Origin: Ignavibacterium sp.
GTDB taxonomy: Bacteria; Zixibacteria; MSB-5A5; GN15; PGXB01
Reading direction: 5' to 3'
NCBI GenBank assembly: GCA_020724775.1
Contig: DYGG01000005.1
Span: 1-44,155, forward strand
DNA: 44,155 nt
Shown here: one piece after another, positions 17,114-23,864 of the stretch
How the letters are laid out: each line of letters opens with the position of its first letter
Position numbering within the stretch: the first letter of the stretch is position 1
Program-made: the position numbers and the translations under genes
The notes under the pieces: model-generated
What the model was told of the DNA's origin: nothing
The model's input: only the letters and a program-made list of their open reading frames with translations
Databases searched by the model: none

Positions 17114-17851
17114 ATGTTTGAAAGCAGCGTAAGTTATTTGAGCGCCCTTCTCGCCGGAGGACTATCATTCGTATCGCCCTGTGTCCTGCCGCTGATTCCG
17201 GGATATATTTCTTTCATATCGGGAGTTTCGATGGAGGAACTGACCGACAAGGAAAAATCCTCAAAACATCTGTCGCGTATTATTGCCAATACAGTTTTCT
17301 TTGTGTTTGGATTTTCGGCGGTCTTCATTGCTCTGGGAGCCTCGGCATCCTTCATAGGCAAATGGCTTTTTCAGAATCTCGGGATATTCAACAAGGTAGC
17401 CGGCGTGATAATCTTTCTGCTGGGTCTGCATGTTACGGGACTGGTGCGAATAAAGGCGCTTAATTATGAGAAGCGGATTCATGCCGGACAGAAAAAATTC
17501 GGCATACTCGGCTCCGCTCTTATCGGGATGGCGTTTGCCTTCGGCTGGACTCCCTGTATCGGTCCTATTCTCGGCTCGATACTCACCCTCGCGGCAAACC
17601 AGGAAACTGTCAGCCAGGGAATTATTCTGCTATCGTTCTATTCGGCCGGTCTGGGGATACCGTTCATTTTAACGGCGCTGCTGTTCAATTTTCTGATCGG
17701 ATTTTTCGGATTTATCAAACGGCATTTTCGGGCGGTGGAGATCATTTCCGGCGGCTTATTAATGCTTATCGGCATTTTGATATTTTTCAATCTTCTGCAG
17801 CATATATCGAATTTCTTGCTTGATGCTTTCCCCGCTTTGAATGTTGGGTAA
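17114..17851 (+). CDS. ccdA: CcdA/DsbD-type thiol-disulfide transporter
   Basis: This 245-residue, six-helix membrane protein carries electrons from cytoplasmic thioredoxin across the inner membrane to periplasmic thiol proteins, for example those that reduce apocytochrome c. The two redox cysteines sit in the classical motifs SPCVLPLIPGY (Cys23) and GWTPCIGPIL (Cys148). There is no periplasmic domain, so it is the minimal CcdA form rather than full DsbD. Its Shine-Dalgarno sequence lies in a perfect hairpin (17087-17108), suggesting translational control. Partners could be the thioredoxin at 13974 and the CXXCH lipoprotein at 20848, but no ccm/Res cytochrome maturation genes are in the window. 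Confidence 0.93.
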   Translation: MFESSVSYLSALLAGGLSFVSPCVLPLIPGYISFISGVSMEELTDKEKSSKHLSRIIANTVFFVFGFSAVFIALGASASFIGKWLFQNLGIFNKVAGVIIFLLGLHVTGLVRIKALNYEKRIHAGQKKFGILGSALIGMAFAFGWTPCIGPILGSILTLAANQETVSQGIILLSFYSAGLGIPFILTALLFNFLIGFFGFIKRHFRAVEIISGGLLMLIGILIFFNLLQHISNFLLDAFPALNVG

Positions 17852-17875
17852 ACTGCAGGAAAAATATTTTTCAAG

Positions 17876-17895
17876 GCGCCGTCTCTTGACGGCGC
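17876..17895 (+). repeat. GC-rich inverted repeat overlapping a -35 box
   Basis: A perfect 8-bp inverted repeat (17876-17883 and 17888-17895) with a 4-nt loop contains the -35 hexamer TTGACG of the next promoter. It follows a 14-bp A/T palindrome at 17859-17872. The hairpin could end ccdA transcripts, but it lacks a T-run on the plus strand; as DNA it could be an operator. Confidence 0.5.
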
Positions 17896-17914
17896 TGATT
17901 CACCGCTTTATATT
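17886..17914 (+). promoter_or_regulatory. Promoter for the DUF2064-creatininase operon
   Basis: TTGACG (17886-17891) and TATATT (17909-17914) are spaced by 17 nt. The predicted start near 17921 leaves a leader of about 35 nt, with GGAG just ahead of the ATG at 17957. Confidence 0.6.
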
Positions 17915-17956
17915 GAAAACAATGTTCGAATTCTGGAAGTAAACAGCACGGAGAAT

Positions 17957-18700
17957 ATGGCTAATAACAGGAAAAATGATGCCGTTCTGGCGGTCTGCGT
18001 ACAGGAAGTTACTGAGGACGGTTCCGAACTCGATATCGGCAGCGGGTTGACTGCCGAAGATTTGCGACTGCTGCATCATGCCTTCATCGCCGATACCATC
18101 GTGAATATTCTCGATACCAAAGGGGTCGATATACATCTGTTTTACGCCGATTTCCCCGAGACCAAGAAGTCGGTCAATACGGTTCTCAATTATCTCTCTA
18201 AAAGACTGAAGGGGAAGAAGGGAGAGATGCTTTCTAACGGCCTGCGGATAACAGCCTTGCCACAAGAGAGGTGGGGCAGAAAGATGGAAACCGCTTTTAA
18301 GAAGTGCTTTAATGACGGTTATCGGCACGTCCTTTTCATTGGGAGCAGAACGCCCACCTTGAAAGAAAATCTCCTGCGTATGGCGCTGAAACTTCTTAAG
18401 AAATCTGATGCCGTGTTCGGTCCGACCGTGGAAGGACGGTACTACCTGATAGGGATGTCCAATAATTACCATGTGGAACTGGCATCGTTTGACTGGCGCT
18501 CCCCCAATATTTATGCCGAAGTAGCCAACAGTTTCAAGGAAAAGGGACTTTCCTGGTCGGAGATGGAGATATGGTACGCCGTGGAGCATCCGGAAGACCT
18601 GGAGTACTTGATTCGCGATATCAATCAATATCGATTGGAGGGGGATGAAGTATCGGCTAAGGAGACGGAACTGGTGCTGGAAAGGATAATGAGCAGGTAA
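17957..18700 (+). CDS. DUF2064-like GT-A glycosyltransferase-fold protein with altered active site
   Basis: The 247-residue protein matches the DUF2064 (TIGR04282) GT-A family in order: FIADTIVNI near 43-51, FIGSRTPTL at 127-135, and GPTVEGRYYLIGM at 155-167. In relatives these are usually G-x-DxPxL and GPxxDGGYYLIG. Here the metal-binding Asp is Arg131, the second Asp is Glu159 and the following Gly is Arg161. The nucleotide-sugar site is therefore probably not canonical. No membrane segment or signal peptide is seen. It lies 6 nt upstream of a creatininase-family gene with which it shares a promoter. Function unknown; a binding protein or an altered transferase are both possible. Confidence 0.75.
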   Translation: MANNRKNDAVLAVCVQEVTEDGSELDIGSGLTAEDLRLLHHAFIADTIVNILDTKGVDIHLFYADFPETKKSVNTVLNYLSKRLKGKKGEMLSNGLRITALPQERWGRKMETAFKKCFNDGYRHVLFIGSRTPTLKENLLRMALKLLKKSDAVFGPTVEGRYYLIGMSNNYHVELASFDWRSPNIYAEVANSFKEKGLSWSEMEIWYAVEHPEDLEYLIRDINQYRLEGDEVSAKETELVLERIMSR

Positions 18701-18706
18701 TTTAAG

Positions 18707-19435
18707 ATGCAGCGAGAATTGGAGAAACTGACCTGGCGCCAGATGAAGGAACTGGTGCCGCAGAAAATAGATACCCTGATTTTTCCGGTCGGGACGGTCG
18801 AGGCGCACGGGGTTACCGCGCTTGGCACCGACAATATCATCCCAGTCTCGATGGCACATTATCTTGCCGACAAAATCGACGCCCTGATCGCCCCGGCAGT
18901 CAATTACGGAGTAACCCGCTCTCTTTACGGCTATCCGGGTTCCGTCACCGTAACCGAAGAAAGTCTTCGCAAATATATTGATGACATTCTGGTTTCCTTC
19001 GCCCACAACGGATTTAAAAAAATAATCCTGCTAAACGGACATGGTGGGAACAATGCCGTTCTGAAAGAGGTCTCTCTCAACTACCATTACCAATTCAAAG
19101 TCAAAATAGCGGTAATTCACTGGTGGGAACTCTGCCGTGATACGGTCGTGGAGTTTTACGGTGAAGCGGGCGGCCATGCCGCGCTGGATGAAACTGCGCT
19201 GGTGCAAGCGGTGGACCCTTCTCTGGTCGATGAAAAATCGTATGAGGACAAAATGGCATATTTTGTCAGACCGGGGGCGGATATTTATCCGATTCCCGGA
19301 ACAATCCTGCTTTATACCAAGGGAGAAGGACACCCCCGATTCGACATTGAAAAGTCGCGGCAGTTTCAAAAGCGACTATTTGAGAGGGTTGAGGAGTTTG
19401 TCAAACTGATTTTGAAAAACTGGGAAAGCATCTAA
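18707..19435 (+). CDS. Creatininase family amidohydrolase
   Basis: The 242-residue protein has the creatininase fold motifs: VEAHGVTALGTDN at 31-43 with metal ligands Glu32, His34 and Asp42, NGHGGN at 110-115 (His112), and GGHAALDET at 155-163. The family includes creatininase, FAPy and other formamide hydrolases of flavin/F420 precursor synthesis (ArfB), and enzymes of mycofactocin maturation (MftE). Which reaction applies cannot be told from sequence. NGHGGN, rather than the NGHYEN of true creatininase, points away from creatinine. It follows the DUF2064-like gene by 6 nt and ends just before a strong terminator. Confidence 0.88.
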   Translation: MQRELEKLTWRQMKELVPQKIDTLIFPVGTVEAHGVTALGTDNIIPVSMAHYLADKIDALIAPAVNYGVTRSLYGYPGSVTVTEESLRKYIDDILVSFAHNGFKKIILLNGHGGNNAVLKEVSLNYHYQFKVKIAVIHWWELCRDTVVEFYGEAGGHAALDETALVQAVDPSLVDEKSYEDKMAYFVRPGADIYPIPGTILLYTKGEGHPRFDIEKSRQFQKRLFERVEEFVKLILKNWESI

Positions 19436-19437
19436 GA

Positions 19438-19466
19438 AAAGGCGGTCAGCGACCGCCTTTCTTTTT
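19438..19466. terminator. Strong bidirectional terminator
   Basis: A perfect 10-bp stem (19438-19447 with 19451-19460) with a 3-nt loop is followed by CTTTTT on the plus strand and by TTTTCTT on the minus strand. It lies between the converging ends of the creatininase gene and the OmpP1-type gene and serves both. Confidence 0.85.
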
Positions 19467-20844
19467 AGAATCGATAAGCCGCAGTCAGATAGAGCCGGCT
19501 GGTGGAAACGTCTTCATCAATAATCAAGTAATGGTCAACGGCCGGATTGCCGTTATAGACAGAGGCATAGAGAAAATCAGAATTTCGGCTGTAGGTCGTC
19601 CTCACCCACGCCAGGTCAATAGTCATCACCTGATCTACCAGGACTCCCAAACCAAAGGAATATCCATATCGGCTGTCGTTCTGAAACTCTTCCTTGAAAG
19701 GCAAGGGGTCGGTAAAAAAGCCGCTTCGGAGGGACAAACCTAAAGATGGGAAAACATATTCTCCGCCCACCCGGAAGCGGAGGGCATCTTTATAGTATCG
19801 CTTGACATTGTTATTTTCCTGTTCCATCAGGTCGTTATCGCCGTAGGAGAGCTGCGCCCAGTCGGTGTAGTCAACATCGGCAGCCAGTACGGCATTGTTA
19901 AAGCGGCCCAACGCCCCGGCCGAAAAAACGAATGGTCTTTTTACGCGGTACTCGACAAAGTCAAAGGATTCGCTTTCATCCACGGCGGTATCGGCATAAT
20001 AGTAATAGTCGTTGTAACTCTCTTCGACTTTTAAACTGACAGGGGTTTCCATTGCCAAGCCGATTCCCAGATAAGGGGACAGTTGCATTGCTAGCCCCAA
20101 TTTGGCGCCGAACCCGAGATATTTGTCTTCAATATAGGTCTGTTTCCGATATATAAAAGCGTTAGCCGAATCGAGATTATATTCCCAGTTATATTCGTGC
20201 TTCCCGGTGTAGAGAAGCGCCGTTCCACCAAATGAAATATTGGGAGAGAGGTCGACACCGAATCCGAAGCCCCATTGATATAATCCTCCTGATTGGAACT
20301 CGGAACCGGAGGCGGCGATATCGTCAAGACCATTTACGTCGCGATGGTACATCTTAAAGGTGCGGTCAAAATCAGCCACGCGCGCCATACCGAATCCGAA
20401 AACCAGAGCGCCGCGGTATGTGGGATAAGGTACGGTTACCAGCGCCGTGTTGATTCGGGTGTTGCTACGATTATCTTTTGCGGTGCCGGATACTGGAGAA
20501 TACCCCTCAAACCGACCCGGATAAATATCGACGGTCGGGATGACACTATTGCGATCAACAACTTTACGGATATTTCTTATCGATGACTCATCGTTGAATT
20601 TCTGATTGGACATTCCGAGGTTGAACTCAATCCGCGGGATACGGGCAAGATTCGCCGGATTGTAGAACAGGGAAGCGCCGTCAATTGACATCAGACCGGT
20701 GCCGCCCATAGCCATTTGGCGGGCGCCGTATCCAAAGAAATTGCCGGCGGTGATTTCTTCAACACTCTCGATATAATCGGCTTGAACCACAGCCGGGACC
20801 AAGTAAAAAAGCAAGAACGTAAGGCAAATAGACACTGATTTCAT
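19465..20844 (-). CDS. OmpP1/FadL/TodX-type outer membrane beta-barrel protein
   Basis: The 459-residue protein has a signal peptide (about 1-22, cleavage after VVQA). The mature N-terminus contains FFGYGARQMAMGGTG and DGASLFYNPANLA, the pattern of FadL/OmpP1/TodX and PorV-like barrels, in which the N-terminus plugs the pore. Repeated amphipathic strands follow, ending in the terminal Phe (YLTAAYRF) recognised by the Bam machinery. Such proteins usually import hydrophobic compounds; in FCB bacteria related proteins (PorV) serve in type IX secretion. No type IX genes are near. It is the last gene of a minus-strand operon with the CXXCH lipoprotein 3 nt upstream. Confidence 0.82.
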   Translation of the reverse strand: MKSVSICLTFLLFYLVPAVVQADYIESVEEITAGNFFGYGARQMAMGGTGLMSIDGASLFYNPANLARIPRIEFNLGMSNQKFNDESSIRNIRKVVDRNSVIPTVDIYPGRFEGYSPVSGTAKDNRSNTRINTALVTVPYPTYRGALVFGFGMARVADFDRTFKMYHRDVNGLDDIAASGSEFQSGGLYQWGFGFGVDLSPNISFGGTALLYTGKHEYNWEYNLDSANAFIYRKQTYIEDKYLGFGAKLGLAMQLSPYLGIGLAMETPVSLKVEESYNDYYYYADTAVDESESFDFVEYRVKRPFVFSAGALGRFNNAVLAADVDYTDWAQLSYGDNDLMEQENNNVKRYYKDALRFRVGGEYVFPSLGLSLRSGFFTDPLPFKEEFQNDSRYGYSFGLGVLVDQVMTIDLAWVRTTYSRNSDFLYASVYNGNPAVDHYLIIDEDVSTSRLYLTAAYRF

Positions 20845-20847
20845 ACT

Positions 20848-21384
20848 CTATTCCCTTCCGCCACGGCGAGGCGCCTTTTTTCCGGAATCGGAGTTATCCT
20901 TCTGCTTATCGTCGCTCGGCTTGGATTGGGGTGGGTCGCCGGGTGTGCCCGGTTTGGTCCCCGATGAGCCACCTGATGCCGGCGGATTGGTGCCCTGAAA
21001 GGACGGAATCACGCTGGTAGGGCTGGTATATGGGGGACGGAGGGCATCACGACGAACCGCTTTTTCCCCTTCTGATGGTCGCGGGGAGACGGCGTCATCA
21101 TCGCGGTACTTTCGGTCGCCGTCATACCAGTAATAGTCCCACCACCAGGGGTAGGCGTAGTATCGTCCCCAACGAGGGGTACTCCACCAGTAGTCAGGAT
21201 AATGGCCATAGAAATATCCGTACGGATATTCGTGATAATCGGTATGGCAATTAAGGCAGTTATTCTGGTAATCGTGCGCGGTATAACTCTCATCGGTGGT
21301 CGGATGTTTTAAGACCGTGTAACACCCGATGAAAGTGAAAACGACTACGCTCAAAGGTATCAGGAGGGTAATAGTGCGTCGCAT
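20848..21384 (-). CDS. Lipoprotein with one CXXCH motif and a Tyr/Trp-rich segment
   Basis: The 178-residue product starts with a lipoprotein signal peptide and lipobox ending at Cys21 (FTFIGC). A single CLNCH motif at 43-47 matches the covalent haem c attachment site. Residues 50-87 are extraordinarily aromatic (21 of 38 are Tyr, Trp or Phe, with His51 and His61). The second half is a Pro/Gly/Ser/Lys-rich disordered tail ending in RRGGRE. The ATG has GGAGG about 10 nt upstream. A mono-haem lipoprotein anchored in the outer membrane is the simplest reading, but CXXCH in so short a protein could instead bind a metal or be accidental. It lies between two barrel genes. No homologue is recognised. 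Confidence 0.7.
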   Translation of the reverse strand: MRRTITLLIPLSVVVFTFIGCYTVLKHPTTDESYTAHDYQNNCLNCHTDYHEYPYGYFYGHYPDYWWSTPRWGRYYAYPWWWDYYWYDGDRKYRDDDAVSPRPSEGEKAVRRDALRPPYTSPTSVIPSFQGTNPPASGGSSGTKPGTPGDPPQSKPSDDKQKDNSDSGKKAPRRGGRE

Positions 21385-21404
21385 TTATCTCAAACCTCCG
21401 AGGG

Positions 21405-22196
21405 CTAAAAGTATTCGAGGTACCGGAAGCGGAGTCCGCGGCCAAAAGAACTGGTATCGCGTCGGTTGTTGAGGAGGTTCTCAAAGACCGCCTCCATTTC
21501 CAGATTATCGGCAAAAAGCCATTTCAATCCGATATTAAAGTAGCCCCGTCCCTTGCCGAAAGATGAGCCGGATTTGTCATCATTAAGCGCCATATCATAC
21601 TCCACAGTCATCCCGACATTGTAACTGAACTGGGTGTCAAAGCCGAAAAAGACCGAGGGGTCCTTGTCTTTATCGACTTCATGTTCCAAGGAGTAATTGA
21701 CTCCGAAATGAGCGCCCATGGCCCAGTTGTAATAGTAAAAAGACCGGCTGAGAACGGCGTAAAACCCTTTTGATTTGTAGGTGAATCGTTTCCAGTCCTC
21801 GTGATATGAACCATATCCTTCGGATGAAAATCCGAGCGCCAGCGCCGGCATGTAGTACTGCTCATCGATGATACGGAGTTTGAGGTTAAATTCAACGCTG
21901 GGGTGCCAGTCCGGATCGGTTTCCGAGATAACCCGGTCAGCCCCATACGAGGCGCCGATCATAAAATGGTCGGTCAGCCCGATAGTGGTACCGCTCTGAA
22001 TCCCGCCATTTGCCTGCACTCTCAAAATGACATCAAAAGTCCCGCGCGGCAGAGTCCCGGCCGTTGGGGCATTAATCAAGTAACGCAGGGGAATCTCGTA
22101 ATTGGCTTTACGGTCCCGCCGCTGCGCTTCGGCGGTTGAAAAAGTCATCGCACACAGCGCTACTACAAGCGCCGTTGTTCTTAAAGATTGACGCAT
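21405..22196 (-). CDS. Predicted outer membrane beta-barrel protein
   Basis: The 263-residue protein has a Sec signal peptide (MRQSLRTTALVVALCAM, cleavage after AEA at about 24) followed by alternating amphipathic strands, many aromatic girdle residues and a C-terminal Phe (RFRYLEYF). Blocks such as PTAGTLPRGTFDV and KSKGFYAVLSR resemble those in YjbH-type and other uncharacterised barrels of diderm bacteria. I chose the ATG at 22194-22196 because GGAGGG lies 4-5 nt upstream; an in-frame upstream extension of 20 residues is charged and would bury the signal peptide. It is first in the three-gene envelope operon. Function unknown. Confidence 0.75.
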   Translation of the reverse strand: MRQSLRTTALVVALCAMTFSTAEAQRRDRKANYEIPLRYLINAPTAGTLPRGTFDVILRVQANGGIQSGTTIGLTDHFMIGASYGADRVISETDPDWHPSVEFNLKLRIIDEQYYMPALALGFSSEGYGSYHEDWKRFTYKSKGFYAVLSRSFYYYNWAMGAHFGVNYSLEHEVDKDKDPSVFFGFDTQFSYNVGMTVEYDMALNDDKSGSSFGKGRGYFNIGLKWLFADNLEMEAVFENLLNNRRDTSSFGRGLRFRYLEYF

Positions 22197-22237
22197 CCTA
22201 CCCTCCATGATAAGTGAGCAATCTTTCATTTGGGGCG

Positions 22238-22266
22238 ATAATACCTTTTTAACCATACCGTGGCAA
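22238..22266 (-). promoter_or_regulatory. Promoter of the barrel-CXXCH lipoprotein-barrel operon
   Basis: On the minus strand TTGCCA (22261-22266) precedes TATTAT (22238-22243) with a 17-nt spacer. The predicted start near 22231 leaves a 35-nt leader containing GGAGGG before the ATG at 22196. Confidence 0.6.
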
Positions 22267-22278
22267 TAAAAAACTACT

Positions 22279-22295
22279 TATCTGTTATACAGATA
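22279..22295 (-). promoter_or_regulatory. Operator-like inverted repeat upstream of the envelope operon promoter
   Basis: A perfect 7-bp inverted repeat (TATCTGT and ACAGATA) with a 3-nt spacer lies centred about 20 nt upstream of the -35 box, the usual place for an activator site. The rest of the gap from 22296 to 22419 shows only a weak 5-bp hairpin at 22368-22382. Confidence 0.4.
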
Positions 22296-22419
22296 TAGGC
22301 AAATTTCATTCCAACTGTTTTGCCGCGAATTCACCAGAGAGGAAGTAAATCGACGAGTAATAATACAGTGCTGATAAAGCACAATTATTGTTCAATTCCG
22401 CCAGTTGAATGCACTCAAA

Positions 22420-22935
22420 TCATTCATGCCACTGCTCACTAACAATAATCTCCTCCAATGATTTTCTATCCTTCTGAGGGGGTGATTCCGCCGGATACCC
22501 AAGGGTCATGAAGCCGACAAGGATATATTCATCCGGAATCGCGAGGTACTTTTTCGCCGCCGGCAGGTCAAAAGAGCCAATCCAGCAAGTTCCGAGCGAT
22601 TCGCTGGCGGCAGCGAGAGTGATATGAGTTAAAGCAATGGCAAGGTCTATCTGTGATGACGGTTGTCCCGAACCCATACGGTAATCAGGATTGGTGGCAA
22701 CACCGGCTATAATGACAGAAGCATCGGCAATCCAGGTTCGTTCCTTGCAGATACGGGCAATCTCTCTTTTGCGGCTGTTGTCTCTGATAACAATAAATTT
22801 CCAGGGTTGTAAATTCTTTGCCGACGGCGCCAGGCGGGCCGCATCCATTATCCGGCGAAAAATATCATCCGGTATCGGCTTTTTCAGATAGGCGCGAATG
22901 GAGCGTCGTTTCCTTACCGTCTCGTAGAATTCCAT
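22420..22935 (-). CDS. Nitroreductase family flavoprotein
   Basis: This 171-residue protein is a compact FMN-dependent nitroreductase. The N-terminal FMN phosphate-binding stretch RKRRSIRAYLKKPI is at 8-21, LAPSAKNLQPWKFIVI follows at about 35-50, and the C-terminal FMN site LGYPAESPPQKDRKSLEE closes the fold. Members reduce nitroaromatics, quinones or flavins with NAD(P)H, or act as dehalogenases or in cofactor synthesis; the substrate is not evident. It starts one nucleotide after the stop of the aminotransferase gene and lacks its own Shine-Dalgarno sequence, so coupling is likely. Confidence 0.92.
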   Translation of the reverse strand: MEFYETVRKRRSIRAYLKKPIPDDIFRRIMDAARLAPSAKNLQPWKFIVIRDNSRKREIARICKERTWIADASVIIAGVATNPDYRMGSGQPSSQIDLAIALTHITLAAASESLGTCWIGSFDLPAAKKYLAIPDEYILVGFMTLGYPAESPPQKDRKSLEEIIVSEQWHE

Positions 22936-22936
22936 T

Positions 22937-23779
22937 TTAATTGCTCTGGAATATCAACTCATTCAATAGACGCTGAATGCGAGCCGTCAGTTTTCCAGTG
23001 GAGAAGTCATAACCAATTTTATCATGAAAAATGTGAGTGACAGGAAGAACCAGTTTGATGGATGAAGAAATGAATATTTCATCCGATTTGAGCAGGTTTG
23101 AGAGATTTATGTTTCTTTCTCCGGCTCTGATTCCAGCATCAGATGCCAGGGCAAGAATATGCCGCCGGGTCATTCCTTCAAGACATCCGGCCGACAACGG
23201 AGGGGTGAATAATTCATTGTTTTCTACCCAGAAGATATTTGCCGAGGACGTTTCGGCGACATTCCCTTTATGATTTAAGAGAATGGCGTCATCAAAGCCG
23301 TCAATATATGCCAGTTTGCGGGAGGACATCTCCAGCACAAAGGAAAGAGTTTTCACGTGTCGGAAAGGGGAGCGCTCGTCAACGGCAAAAGGGGAGACAT
23401 TAAGTCGAAAGGGATTATTGGGGAGCCTATGCTCGGTGACAATTATAAGCAGGCGCGGTTTCTGTTTGCGACCCGACCAGAATCGCGAATCTCCGGCGGT
23501 GAGAGTCACCCGAACTTTCTTAACAGGAGCCGGATTGAGCGCTATAGAATCGGTTATCCACCGGGACAACTTCTTACGACTTACCGGAATGTTTATATTT
23601 ATCAGGCGAGCCCCATTTTCAAATCTCTCCAGATGATCTTCAAGGAAAATAGCGCGGTCATTCACCGCGAGAAATGTTTCGAATAGTCCATCGGCGTAAA
23701 ACAGGGCGTTGTCAAAAATCGAAATTAACGCCTTACTCACCGGCAAAGCCTTCCCGTCAATGGAGCAGTTTATTTTCAT
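22937..23779 (-). CDS. Class IV PLP-dependent aminotransferase
   Basis: The 280-residue protein belongs to fold-type IV PLP enzymes (branched-chain aminotransferase, D-amino acid aminotransferase, aminodeoxychorismate lyase PabC). The N-terminal DNALFYADGLFET block (23-35), HLERF (49-53), catalytic Lys143 in RHVKTLSF and the Glu176 block NVAETSSANIFW are all present. The length and DGLFETF start are closest to PabC-like lyases, but no pabA or pabB lies nearby, so the substrate stays open. The ATG lies 11 nt after a good -10 box with no Shine-Dalgarno sequence, suggesting a leaderless mRNA. It is followed directly by the nitroreductase gene. Confidence 0.88.
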   Translation of the reverse strand: MKINCSIDGKALPVSKALISIFDNALFYADGLFETFLAVNDRAIFLEDHLERFENGARLININIPVSRKKLSRWITDSIALNPAPVKKVRVTLTAGDSRFWSGRKQKPRLLIIVTEHRLPNNPFRLNVSPFAVDERSPFRHVKTLSFVLEMSSRKLAYIDGFDDAILLNHKGNVAETSSANIFWVENNELFTPPLSAGCLEGMTRRHILALASDAGIRAGERNINLSNLLKSDEIFISSSIKLVLPVTHIFHDKIGYDFSTGKLTARIQRLLNELIFQSN

Positions 23780-23790
23780 ATAGTTGACAC

Positions 23791-23819
23791 AATATATGGA
23801 TTGGATGGGGACTATTCAA
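23791..23819 (-). promoter_or_regulatory. Promoter of the aminotransferase-nitroreductase operon
   Basis: On the minus strand TTGAAT (23814-23819) and TATATT (23791-23796) have a 17-nt spacer. The start would fall about 4-5 nt before the ATG at 23779, giving an almost leaderless transcript. Confidence 0.5.
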
Positions 23820-23827
23820 TACCGTAG

Positions 23828-23855
23828 TTGACATAACCGAATTGCTTTCTATATT
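23828..23855 (+). promoter_or_regulatory. Promoter of the DUF401 gene
   Basis: TTGACA (23828-23833) is followed after 16 nt by TATATT (23850-23855). The ATG at 23865 lies 9 nt beyond the -10 box, so the transcript would be leaderless or nearly so. The nonamer TAGTTGACA here is repeated directly at 23781-23789. Confidence 0.5.
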
Positions 23856-23864
23856 TCCGGTTCT

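Noticed and set aside
17900-19006. A 368-codon open frame on the minus strand
   Set aside because: It lies wholly antisense to the DUF2064-like and creatininase genes, whose motifs and ribosome-binding sites are clear. Its translation has no recognisable domain.
22197-22256. Twenty-residue N-terminal extension of the small barrel protein
   Set aside because: It would bury the signal peptide, and the ATG at 22196 has a strong GGAGGG element. The extension also overlaps the predicted promoter.
22368-22382. Small hairpin after the nitroreductase gene
   Set aside because: Only 5 bp with no T-run in either direction; too weak to call a terminator.
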